Positions 1 to 5,155 of a DNA stretch of 5,155 nucleotides are shown here, piece after piece (the stretch's first letter is position 1; every line of letters begins with the position of its first letter). Both the position numbers and the translations under genes were made by a program. The DNA comes from Candidatus Nitrosymbiomonas sp. (GTDB lineage Bacteria; Sysuimicrobiota; Sysuimicrobiia; Sysuimicrobiales; Humicultoraceae). Below the pieces are notes generated by a model, which did no database searches, was not told the DNA's origin, and was given only the letters and a program-made list of their open reading frames with translations. The stretch is taken from positions 1,240 to 6,394 of the forward strand of contig DYHL01000159.1 of assembly GCA_020724185.1 (NCBI GenBank), in the 5' to 3' direction.

Positions 1-223
1 CCGCGAACTGGAGGCAGCCCCCAAGCACCAGGGCCACGCGCGCCCCAGCGGCAGCGCCCAGGCCCGCGAGTTGTCGGGCGGCGCGGGCGGCGAGGCGGTC
101 GAGGTCTCCAAAGGTTAGCCGATCGCCACCGGAGGCCACTGCCAGCCGCCGGGGAAACGCGCGCGCCCGCGCCCCGAGCCAATCGGGGAGTGTCTCGACC
201 AGGGGTGTCTCGGCAGGCGCCAT
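1..223 (-). CDS. menE: o-succinylbenzoate-CoA ligase, N-terminal 74 codons (partial, runs off the window)
   Basis: MenE is a cytoplasmic acyl-adenylate-forming enzyme. It uses ATP and CoA to activate o-succinylbenzoate (OSB) to OSB-CoA, the substrate of MenB. Only residues 1-74 are present; the gene continues past position 1. What is seen: PDWLGARARAFPRRLAV (about residues 13-29), then a GGDRLTFGDLDRLAARAARQ segment and GARVALVL (about 60-67). This is the usual start of an AMP-binding-domain ligase (a DWL..RA...P...A opening, T(F/Y)..L helix, and G..VA(L/V)L strand). None of the diagnostic ATP motifs lie in this part. The ATG at 223-221 overlaps the menA stop codon as TGATG, and the upstream Shine-Dalgarno match is weak (TGAG at most), so translation is probably coupled to menA. 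Assignment to MenE rests mainly on operon position; the fragment alone would fit any member of the AMP-dependent synthetase family. Confidence 0.86.
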   Translation of the reverse strand, partial: MAPAETPLVETLPDWLGARARAFPRRLAVASGGDRLTFGDLDRLAARAARQLAGLGAAAGARVALVLGGCLQFA

Positions 224-1140
224 CAATTGAGTCTCAGGAGAAGGCTCGCGGCCAGCAGCGCGCCGTAGACCAGGAGCAGCCGCGCGGTCCGCTTCAGCGC
301 GCCCACGAGGGACGCCGCGTCGTCGTGGCGCAGCACGACGCGCACCAGCCCCACCATTGTGGGCAGCGTCAGCCAGGGCAGCCAGAACCACGACCCGAGC
401 AGCCCTGCAAGGCGCATCGCCGCGGGCGCAGCGACGGCAACGGCCAGGCAGCAGACGTACTGCGCGCGCGTTGCGCGCGCACCCAACCTCACCGCGAGTG
501 TCCGCTTCCCAGCCGCGCGATCGGTCTCAATGTCGCGCAGGTTGTTGAGCACCAGGATGGCAGCGGCCAGCAGCCCCACCGGCACCGAAGCGGCCAACGC
601 CACTGCGCGGACGCTCCCGGTCTGCACATAGTCGCTGCCGACAACGGCCACCACGCCAAAGAAGAGAAACACAAACAGGTCTCCCAGCCCGCGGTAGCCC
701 AGCCGCAAGGGGCTAGCAGTGTACGCCAGGGCAGCGGCGAAGGAAGCCAGTCCCACCATCAGCACCGGCCAGCCCCGCAGCGCCACCAGGTAGATGCCGG
801 CCGCCGCGGCGATCCCAAGGCACAGGTAGGCGCCGGTGAGCACCTGCCGCGATGACAGAAGGCCTGCCTGGGTTACCCGCGCCGGCCCCAGACGATGTGG
901 GGTGTCGGCCCCGTGCAAGAAGTCGAGCGCATCGTTGTGGAAGTTGGTGCCGATCTGGATGCAGAGGGCGGCTATCAACGCGGCAATCGCGGGCAGCGGC
1001 GCGAACATCCCGTCTCCGGCCGCGGCGGCGGTGCCGACCGCAACCGGCGCCACCGCCGCGGTCAGCGTGGGTACGCGCGCGGCGAGCACCCAGGCGCGCC
1101 AGCGTCTGCCCGCATCCGGCGCCTCTACCCCGGTCCTCAT
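223..1140 (-). CDS. menA: 1,4-dihydroxy-2-naphthoate polyprenyltransferase (MenA, UbiA superfamily)
   Basis: MenA is an integral membrane enzyme. It transfers a polyprenyl chain from polyprenyl diphosphate to DHNA with loss of CO2, giving demethylmenaquinone. Both Mg-diphosphate aspartate motifs of the family are intact. The first is NDALDFLHGAD (residues 69-79, D70/D73/D79), followed by the MenA-typical RLGPARVTQAGL. The second is NNLRDIETDRAAGKRTLAVR (199-218, D203/D207), nearly the consensus for MenA. The rest is hydrophobic, with about 8-9 helices at roughly 20-42, 48-66, 101-121, 124-142, 154-170, 177-198, 227-247, 250-270 and 286-303. Length (305 aa) is normal. Two starts are possible: GTG at 1149 and ATG at 1140. 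ATG is chosen because the AGGCGG Shine-Dalgarno lies 10 nt before it but only 1 nt before the GTG. The gene lies 18 nt after menB, and its TGA overlaps the menE ATG. The prenyl chain length cannot be read from the sequence. Confidence 0.97.
   Translation of the reverse strand: MRTGVEAPDAGRRWRAWVLAARVPTLTAAVAPVAVGTAAAAGDGMFAPLPAIAALIAALCIQIGTNFHNDALDFLHGADTPHRLGPARVTQAGLLSSRQVLTGAYLCLGIAAAAGIYLVALRGWPVLMVGLASFAAALAYTASPLRLGYRGLGDLFVFLFFGVVAVVGSDYVQTGSVRAVALAASVPVGLLAAAILVLNNLRDIETDRAAGKRTLAVRLGARATRAQYVCCLAVAVAAPAAMRLAGLLGSWFWLPWLTLPTMVGLVRVVLRHDDAASLVGALKRTARLLLVYGALLAASLLLRLN
461..481. repeat. Perfect 9-bp inverted repeat with 3-nt loop inside menA
   Basis: Arms TGCGCGCGC (461-469) and GCGCGCGCA (473-481) are exact reverse complements around the loop GTT. 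In menA this covers the codons just after the second aspartate motif (residues about 220-226, GARATRA). Both arms are alternating purine-pyrimidine. It may be a by-product of Ala/Arg codons in a GC-rich gene; no T-tract follows on either strand, so it is not an intrinsic terminator. Confidence 0.7.
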
Positions 1141-1150
1141 CGCACCCACA

Positions 1151-1156
1151 CCGCCT
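1151..1156 (-). promoter_or_regulatory. Probable Shine-Dalgarno of menA
   Basis: AGGCGG lies in the short menB-menA gap. It is 10 nt before the ATG at 1140 but only 1 nt before the in-frame GTG at 1149, so it favours the ATG. The match to the consensus is moderate and the spacing is on the long side. Confidence 0.5.
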
Positions 1157-1158
1157 GC

Positions 1159-1977
1159 TTACGGGTACCTTGGGAACTTCTTGAAGTTAGGCTTGCGCTT
1201 CTGTAGATAAGCATCCCGGCCTTCCTGTGCCTCCTCCGACATGTAGTACAGCAGCGTGGCGTCGCCGCCGAGCTGCTGCAGCCCGGCCAGGCCGTCGGTA
1301 TCGGCGTTGAACGCGGCTTTCAGCAGGCGCAGGGCCAGCGGGCTCTTCTCGAGCAGCTCTTTGGCCCAGCGGACCGCCTCTTCCTCAAGTTGATGGAGAG
1401 GAACCACAGCGTTCACCAGGCCCATCGCCAGCGCTTCCTGGGCGCTGTACTGCCTGCAGAGGTACCAGATCTCGCGGGCCTTCTTGTGACCCACGATCCG
1501 CGCCAGGTAGGTCGAGCCGTATCCGGCATCGAAGCTGCCGACCTTTGGACCGGTCTGACCGAAAATCGCGTTGTCGGCCGCGATCGTCAGGTCACACACC
1601 GTGGCCAGGACGTTCCCGCCGCCGATGGCGTATCCGGCCACCACCGCGATCACCGGCTTGGGCAGGGTGCGGATCTGCCGCTGCAGATCAAGCACGTTCA
1701 GCCGGGGAATCTTGTCCCCACCGACGTAGCCCGCGTCGCCCCGCACACGCTGGTCGCCGCCGGAGCAGAACGCCTTGTCGCCGGCGCCGGTGAAGAGCAC
1801 TACCCCGATGGCAGAGTTGTCCCGCGCATCCGCGAAGGCGTCCATCAACTCCTGGGTCGTCTCGGGCCGGAAAGCGTTGCGCACTTCGGGCCGGTTGATG
1901 GTGATCTTCGCGATCCCATCGGCGTGCTCGTAGATGATGTCGGTGTAGTCCCTGACCTTCGTCCATTTCACGGGCAT
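1159..1977 (-). CDS. menB: 1,4-dihydroxy-2-naphthoyl-CoA synthase (crotonase family)
   Basis: MenB performs the intramolecular Claisen (Dieckmann) ring closure of OSB-CoA to DHNA-CoA in the cytoplasm. The 272-aa protein is nearly collinear with E. coli MenB as I recall it, with a constant offset of 13. The crotonase oxyanion-hole segments are FCSGGDQRVRG (70-80) and AGYAIGGGNVL (114-124). The active-site segment is FGQTGPKVGSFDAGYG (139-154), where S148 and D150 match E. coli Ser161 and Asp163. Y84 and Y245 match Tyr97 and Tyr258. Gly143 matches E. coli Gly156, which marks the type that uses bound bicarbonate as the base, rather than the aspartate type of Mycobacterium. The C-terminus KRKPNFKKFPRYP is typical of the family. 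The reading frame is open upstream to an ATG at 2064, but that would add 29 residues inside menH. The ATG at 1977 has GAGG 5 nt upstream and begins with MPVKWTKVRDYTDIIYE, which fits the family start. Confidence 0.98.
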   Translation of the reverse strand: MPVKWTKVRDYTDIIYEHADGIAKITINRPEVRNAFRPETTQELMDAFADARDNSAIGVVLFTGAGDKAFCSGGDQRVRGDAGYVGGDKIPRLNVLDLQRQIRTLPKPVIAVVAGYAIGGGNVLATVCDLTIAADNAIFGQTGPKVGSFDAGYGSTYLARIVGHKKAREIWYLCRQYSAQEALAMGLVNAVVPLHQLEEEAVRWAKELLEKSPLALRLLKAAFNADTDGLAGLQQLGGDATLLYYMSEEAQEGRDAYLQKRKPNFKKFPRYP

Positions 1978-1982
1978 CTGAT

Positions 1983-1986
1983 CCTC
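1983..1986 (-). promoter_or_regulatory. Shine-Dalgarno of menB, overlapping the menH stop codon
   Basis: The minus strand reads GGTGAGGATCAG before the ATG at 1977. GAGG overlaps the menH TGA (1987-1985) and is spaced 5 nt from the start. It supports the 1977 start over the in-frame ATG at 2064. Confidence 0.75.
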
Positions 1987-2809
1987 ACCCCAGCTCTCTG
2001 ACTTGGCTAAGGAACTCCAACACATGCGCGCGAAAAGGCTCGGGCTGTTCCAGGTGCACGGCATGTCCCGCGTCCGGCACGACCTCCATCCTGGCCTGTG
2101 GGATCAGGGCGCGCATCTCTTGCCCCAGTGCGCAGTAGGCAGGATCAAGCCCGCCCACAATCAGCAGCGTGGGGACGCGAATCTGCTGAAGGTAGTCGTG
2201 CATGGGCGGCTGCACGCCCTGGCCCAGCCCGCGCAGACTGTTGGCCAGCCCAACAGGGCTGTTCCGCAGCCGCTGGGCGCGAAGGTCCTGCCGCACTGGC
2301 TCCGGCAGCGCGGCCTGGCTCGCGAACAGCGGCAGGCGCTCCCAGCGATCCACGAACGGCTCGATCCCATCTTGCTCGATCGCCGTCGCCAACGCGGCAT
2401 CCGCCACGGCGCGCTCGCGGCGGGCGCCGGCATCGCGGATCCCAGGCGAGACGCTCTCCAGGATCAGCGCGGAGAGCCGTTCAGGGGCGAGGATCGCCAG
2501 TGCGATCGCGACGCGGCCGCCCATCGAGTAGCCCAACAGGCCTGCCCGCTGAATCCCCAGCGCGTCGAGCACGCTCAGGATATCCTCGGTGGCGTGGCCG
2601 ATCCCATAGCGCTCCGGATCGTCCGGTGCGTCGGAGGAGCCATGGCCCAGGAGATCCACCGCCACGCTGGCGTGGCCCTGTGCGAAGACGGCGGCGTGCT
2701 CTGCCCAGCCCGCGGCGCTGCCGGTGAAACCGTGCAGCAACACTAACGGTGGGCCCTCCCCGACCTGCTCGACGTTGATGTGGACCCCGCTTACCGGAAG
2801 CCGGGGCAT
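1985..2809 (-). CDS. menH: 2-succinyl-6-hydroxy-2,4-cyclohexadiene-1-carboxylate synthase (MenH, alpha/beta hydrolase fold)
   Basis: MenH eliminates pyruvate from SEPHCHC, the MenD product, to give SHCHC, the substrate of MenC. The 274-aa protein has a complete alpha/beta-hydrolase core: the oxyanion loop LLHGFTGS (24-31), VDLLGHGSSD (51-60), the nucleophile elbow GYSMGGR (93-99, Ser95), the acid in VGGLDPAY (Asp222), and the histidine in DAGHAVHLEQP (His249). Arg99 right after the elbow and the WERLPLFASQ stretch (156-165) resemble the substrate-carboxylate region of E. coli MenH (Arg90, Trp147), supporting MenH over a generic hydrolase. The ATG at 2809 overlaps the menD stop as TGATG, with GGAGGG 8 nt upstream inside menD. 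The stop at 1987-1985 lies 7 nt before menB. A generic esterase or lyase is possible by fold alone; the position between menD and menB makes MenH the clear choice. Confidence 0.95.
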   Translation of the reverse strand: MPRLPVSGVHINVEQVGEGPPLVLLHGFTGSAAGWAEHAAVFAQGHASVAVDLLGHGSSDAPDDPERYGIGHATEDILSVLDALGIQRAGLLGYSMGGRVAIALAILAPERLSALILESVSPGIRDAGARRERAVADAALATAIEQDGIEPFVDRWERLPLFASQAALPEPVRQDLRAQRLRNSPVGLANSLRGLGQGVQPPMHDYLQQIRVPTLLIVGGLDPAYCALGQEMRALIPQARMEVVPDAGHAVHLEQPEPFRAHVLEFLSQVRELG

Positions 2810-4653
2810 CAGGGAGTCCCTCCGGAGGCGGCAGGCGGCAGCTCGGTGCGCAGGGCGGCTTCGACCGCCTGCCAGACCTCGCGGTGCAGGAGCACGTTGC
2901 GATCCCGCGCCGTGCGCACCTCGACGATGGAAAGCCCCTCTGAGCAGATGCCTTCCCGCACGCGCGCCCTGAAGTCTTCCCAGGATTCGACGAGCGCATG
3001 GGATGCACCGTACAGCCCGGCGGCATGCCGGAAGTCGAGGCCGTGCGGCGTGCCGAAGCGCGCCTCGAAGTAGTCCGGGTACTCCACCTGCGGAAGGAAC
3101 GAGAAGATCCCGCCGCCGTCGTTGTTGATCAGCACGATGGTGGCGTTCAGCCCGTACAGCTTCGCCGCGAGCAGCCCGTTGAGGTCGTGGTAGAAGGCCA
3201 GGTCCCCAAGCACCAGGACCACCGGACCGCCGGTCGCGCCTGCTGCTACCCCCAGCGCGCTCGAGACCAGCCCGTCAATACCGCTGGCGCCGCGGTTCCC
3301 CAGGAATCGGACCGCCCGCGGCGTTCCCGGAAAGAAGGTATCGAGGTCGCGCACCGGCATGCTGTTGCCCACGTAGAGCACTGCGCCCGAGGGCAGCATC
3401 TCGGACAGCTCGGCGAAGACCTTGCCCTCGAACGGTTCTGCCAGCGCGTCCAGATGTCGCCTGATGGCCAGCCGGGCACGCGCTCCCAGGCCCTGCCATA
3501 GGGCCAGCCACGCGCGCTGCGCCGGTGCCGCGGAATCCGGCCCGTGCTTGTCGGGCGTTCGATCTCCCAGCGCACCGAGGACGGCCCTGCACAGTGGTAC
3601 CGGATCGGCGTCCACGAACTCCGCGGCCAGCCGCGCAGGATCGTTCCACTCGCCGCCCGCGTCCACCACGATCTGACGAACCGCGCCGTGCATCTCGAGA
3701 TACCGCGTCAACGGCTTCGACGCGGGCACGGCTCCAAACCTCAGGACGACCATCGGGGCTAGCATTCTAGCTGCACCGGGGATCCTGAGCAGGGCATCGT
3801 AGCTGTCAATGACCGTGCCCCGGTCGTGCGGTCCGCAGCGCACCTGCGAGAGGGGATCTGCCAGCACTGGATAACCCAGCACCGCGGCCAGCCGGCAGGC
3901 GGCATCCGGCAGCAGCGGATCATCCGAGGGCCCGCAGACAATCAACCCCCGACGCTGCTGCGCCAGCTCCGAGGCAAGCGCAGAGGCAAGTCCTGGCTCA
4001 GGCGCCCTCTGCGCGGCGCGGGAAGCGGCATAGGGCCGTCCGCCATCGCGGCCCCCCCAGGCCGCACTGGCACGGGCCTCTTCCGGGGGAAGCTGGTCGG
4101 GTGCCAGCACCGGCACCAGCGGCTCTCTCAGCGGGAAGTTCAGGTGCACTGCGCCCGAGGGCACGCTCACAGCCAGCGCCACCGCGCGCGAGGCCACGCT
4201 GCGGGCGTAGCGCATCAACTCATCGGTGGCCTCTGGTATCGCCATATCCACGAACCACTTCGCGTGCGTCCCGTAGAGGCGCACCTGGTCAATCGTCTGC
4301 GGCGCCCCGCCATCGCGCAGTTCGTGCGGGCGATCTGCGGTGAGCACCACCAGCGGTACCCGACCATATCGCGCCTCGATGACGGCAGGCAGGAAGTTGG
4401 CCGCCGCGGTGCCGGAGGTCGAGAGCAGGGCCGCGGGGCGGCGCAGCCCCTTCGCCAGTCCCAGTGCGAAGAACCCGGCGGACCGTTCGTCAATCAGAGT
4501 CCACACCCTGATGCCAGGATGGCGCGCCGCGCACACTGCAATGGGTGTTGAGCGCGATCCCGGGCAGAGACAAAGGTCCGTCACGCCAGAGCGCACCAGT
4601 TCGTCTACCACCGCGCCGATGTAGGCGTAGGTCGCGTTCTCGGGGACGCTCAT
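2809..4653 (-). CDS. menD: 2-succinyl-5-enolpyruvyl-6-hydroxy-3-cyclohexene-1-carboxylate synthase (MenD, thiamine-diphosphate enzyme)
   Basis: MenD condenses 2-oxoglutarate (decarboxylated on ThDP) with isochorismate to give SEPHCHC, the first committed step to menaquinone. The 614-aa protein shows the three-domain ThDP layout. The N-terminal Pyr domain has CPGSRSTP (30-37, Arg34), the catalytic ThDP-contacting glutamate in LIDERSAG (Glu56), STSGTAAANFLPAV (78-91) and LTADRPHELRDGGAPQTIDQ (104-123). A middle domain runs about 230-360. The C-terminal PP domain has VGNSMPVRD (428-436, Ser431/Arg435) and the ThDP/Mg motif running from GDLAFYHDLNG (483-493) to INNDGGGIFSFLP (509-521). All key residues appear intact. 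It is somewhat longer than the 550-580 aa I expect. The extra length sits in Ala/Gly/Pro/charged linkers at about 184-222 and 364-382. The frame stays open upstream to 4755, but only the ATG at 4653 has a strong Shine-Dalgarno and the family N-terminus (MSVPENATYAYIGAVVDEL). It overlaps the menF stop as ATGA. Confidence 0.98.
   Translation of the reverse strand: MSVPENATYAYIGAVVDELVRSGVTDLCLCPGSRSTPIAVCAARHPGIRVWTLIDERSAGFFALGLAKGLRRPAALLSTSGTAAANFLPAVIEARYGRVPLVVLTADRPHELRDGGAPQTIDQVRLYGTHAKWFVDMAIPEATDELMRYARSVASRAVALAVSVPSGAVHLNFPLREPLVPVLAPDQLPPEEARASAAWGGRDGGRPYAASRAAQRAPEPGLASALASELAQQRRGLIVCGPSDDPLLPDAACRLAAVLGYPVLADPLSQVRCGPHDRGTVIDSYDALLRIPGAARMLAPMVVLRFGAVPASKPLTRYLEMHGAVRQIVVDAGGEWNDPARLAAEFVDADPVPLCRAVLGALGDRTPDKHGPDSAAPAQRAWLALWQGLGARARLAIRRHLDALAEPFEGKVFAELSEMLPSGAVLYVGNSMPVRDLDTFFPGTPRAVRFLGNRGASGIDGLVSSALGVAAGATGGPVVLVLGDLAFYHDLNGLLAAKLYGLNATIVLINNDGGGIFSFLPQVEYPDYFEARFGTPHGLDFRHAAGLYGASHALVESWEDFRARVREGICSEGLSIVEVRTARDRNVLLHREVWQAVEAALRTELPPAASGGTP
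2818..2823 (-). promoter_or_regulatory. Shine-Dalgarno of menH, embedded in menD
   Basis: The minus strand reads GGAGGG, 8 nt before the ATG at 2809, within the last codons of menD. It is part of a perfect 10-bp palindrome (CCTCCGGAGG, 2819-2828). It can also pair as GGAG/CTCC across a 3-nt loop (2823-2813), so the site may be partly masked until ribosomes finishing menD open it. The masking is inference. Confidence 0.75.
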
Positions 4654-5155
4654 GCAATCCCCTCCCGTATTCCAAGAGCCGAGATCATAGGCCGCAGCTT
4701 CAGACGGGACTCGGCGTATTCCTGGTCGGGATCGGAATCCGCCACGATCCCGCACCCCGCGAAGAGCACCGCCTCGTCATCGTGCAGCAACGCCGAGCGG
4801 ATGGCGACCGCGAACTCGCCTTCGCCTGCCCCGTCCACCCAGCCGACCGGCCCTGCGTACCATCCTCTGTCCAGGCCCTCGTACCTGCGTATCCAGTCAA
4901 GCGCCTCAGCGCGCGGAACCCCACCCACGGCCGGGGTAGGGTGCAGCCGTGCGACCAGGTCAAGCAACCTCAGCGGGGACCGGAGCCGCGCCCTAAGCGG
5001 GGTGCACAGATGTTGCACATTGGCCACCTTCAGTAGATGCGGGCCTTCATCTGCGGAAACCTCCGTGCATGTGCCGGCAAGATCCTCGCGCAACAAGTTC
5101 ACCACGGCGGCGTGTTCGATCCGGTCCTTGGAGCTGACCAGCAGCATCTCTCCCA
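4650..5155 (-). CDS. menF: isochorismate synthase, C-terminal 167 residues (partial, begins outside the window)
   Basis: MenF isomerises chorismate to isochorismate with Mg2+, feeding MenD. The N-terminal part lies beyond 5155. The visible part is the C-terminal chorismate-binding domain: SSKDRIEHAAVVNLL (fragment residues 7-21), LLKVANVQHLCTPL (40-53), LHPTPAVGGVPRAEALDWI (70-88), DRGWYAGPVGWVDGAGEGEF (95-114), AIRSALL (117-123) and AGCGIVADSDPDQEYAESR (132-150). Glu148 falls where E. coli MenF has its Mg ligand Glu416, as I recall that sequence. The RGWYAGPVGW and HPTPAVGG forms are typical of isochorismate synthases, as opposed to anthranilate or aminodeoxychorismate synthases. A siderophore or salicylate-type isochorismate synthase would look similar here; the direct 4-nt ATGA overlap with menD settles it as the menaquinone enzyme. 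The catalytic lysine region lies upstream and cannot be checked. Confidence 0.93.
   Translation of the reverse strand, partial: GEMLLVSSKDRIEHAAVVNLLREDLAGTCTEVSADEGPHLLKVANVQHLCTPLRARLRSPLRLLDLVARLHPTPAVGGVPRAEALDWIRRYEGLDRGWYAGPVGWVDGAGEGEFAVAIRSALLHDDEAVLFAGCGIVADSDPDQEYAESRLKLRPMISALGIREGIA
4659..4666 (-). promoter_or_regulatory. Shine-Dalgarno of menD
   Basis: The minus strand reads GGGAGGGG, then 5 nt (ATTGC), then the ATG at 4653. It is the strongest ribosome binding site in the window and lies inside the last codons of menF. It decides the menD start against the open frame reaching up to 4755. Confidence 0.85.

Noticed and set aside
461..481. The GC hairpin in menA as an intrinsic transcription terminator
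   Set aside because: There is no run of T after the stem on either strand, and the hairpin sits in the middle of an intact gene with menE following.
190..855. A 221-codon plus-strand reading frame antisense to menA
   Set aside because: It lies wholly over menA, which has clear family motifs. Its product is Gln/His/Arg/Pro-rich low-complexity sequence with no recognisable domain. Long antisense frames are expected where third codon positions are strongly GC-biased.
1390..2001. A 203-codon plus-strand reading frame antisense to menB
   Set aside because: menB is unambiguous here, and the antisense product shows no domain. Its His/Val/Asp/Arg-rich makeup mirrors the menB codons.
1978..2064. N-terminal extension of MenB by 29 residues from an upstream ATG
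   Set aside because: The extension lies inside menH and does not resemble MenB. The ATG at 1977 has a Shine-Dalgarno at the right distance and gives the family-typical N-terminus.
2003..2746. A 247-codon plus-strand reading frame antisense to menH
   Set aside because: It is a shadow of menH with biased, domain-free composition and no operon context on that strand.
3826..4551. A 241-codon plus-strand reading frame antisense to menD
   Set aside because: It covers the intact N-terminal half of menD. Its product is Arg/His/Gln-rich with no recognisable motif, consistent with a GC-driven shadow frame.
4654..4755. N-terminal extension of MenD by 34 residues from an upstream ATG
   Set aside because: It would overlap the conserved C-terminus of MenF. 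The ATG at 4653 has the strongest Shine-Dalgarno in the window and starts right at the conserved MenD domain.
1..5155. A hidden novel system, mobile element, CRISPR array, tRNA or riboswitch
   Set aside because: Almost every base is within a recognised men gene and the gaps are 7 and 18 nt. There are no direct repeat arrays, transposase-like products, terminal inverted repeats or non-coding stretches long enough for a structured RNA.

Overview
The window is one stretch of a classical (o-succinylbenzoate route) menaquinone biosynthesis operon. Every gene is on the minus strand, so transcription runs from position 5155 down to position 1. The order is menF (3' part only, isochorismate synthase), menD, menH, menB, menA and menE (5' part only). 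There is essentially no intergenic DNA. menF/menD overlap as ATGA; menD/menH and menA/menE overlap as TGATG; menH and menB are 7 nt apart; menB and menA are about 18 nt apart. No promoter or terminator is visible. Both ends of the operon, and any menC, lie outside the window.

Region by region: 5155-4650 is the C-terminal part of MenF; 4653-2809 is MenD (614 aa); 2809-1985 is MenH (274 aa); 1977-1159 is MenB (272 aa); 1140-223 is the membrane prenyltransferase MenA (about 305 aa); 223-1 is the first 74 codons of MenE. Together the enzymes cover chorismate to isochorismate (MenF), to SEPHCHC (MenD), to SHCHC (MenH), then, after a MenC step not seen here, OSB to OSB-CoA (MenE), to DHNA-CoA (MenB), and finally prenylation of DHNA to demethylmenaquinone (MenA). 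The hydrolysis of DHNA-CoA and the final methylation are not encoded in this window.

The sequence is GC-rich (roughly two thirds by eye), with GC-biased third codon positions. This produces many long but spurious antisense reading frames. The menF-D-H-B order resembles Bacillus-type and enterobacterial men clusters, but menA sits inside the operon. MenB is of the glycine (bicarbonate-dependent) type, not the aspartate type I associate with actinomycetes such as Mycobacterium. A GC-rich, menaquinone-respiring bacterium is certain enough. Chloroflexota or another deep GC-rich lineage is a guess that cannot be settled from this sequence alone.

I found no mobile element, RNA gene, CRISPR array or unknown system. 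The observations in Part 2 are modest: operon architecture, MenD linkers, the MenB subtype, and two local inverted repeats.
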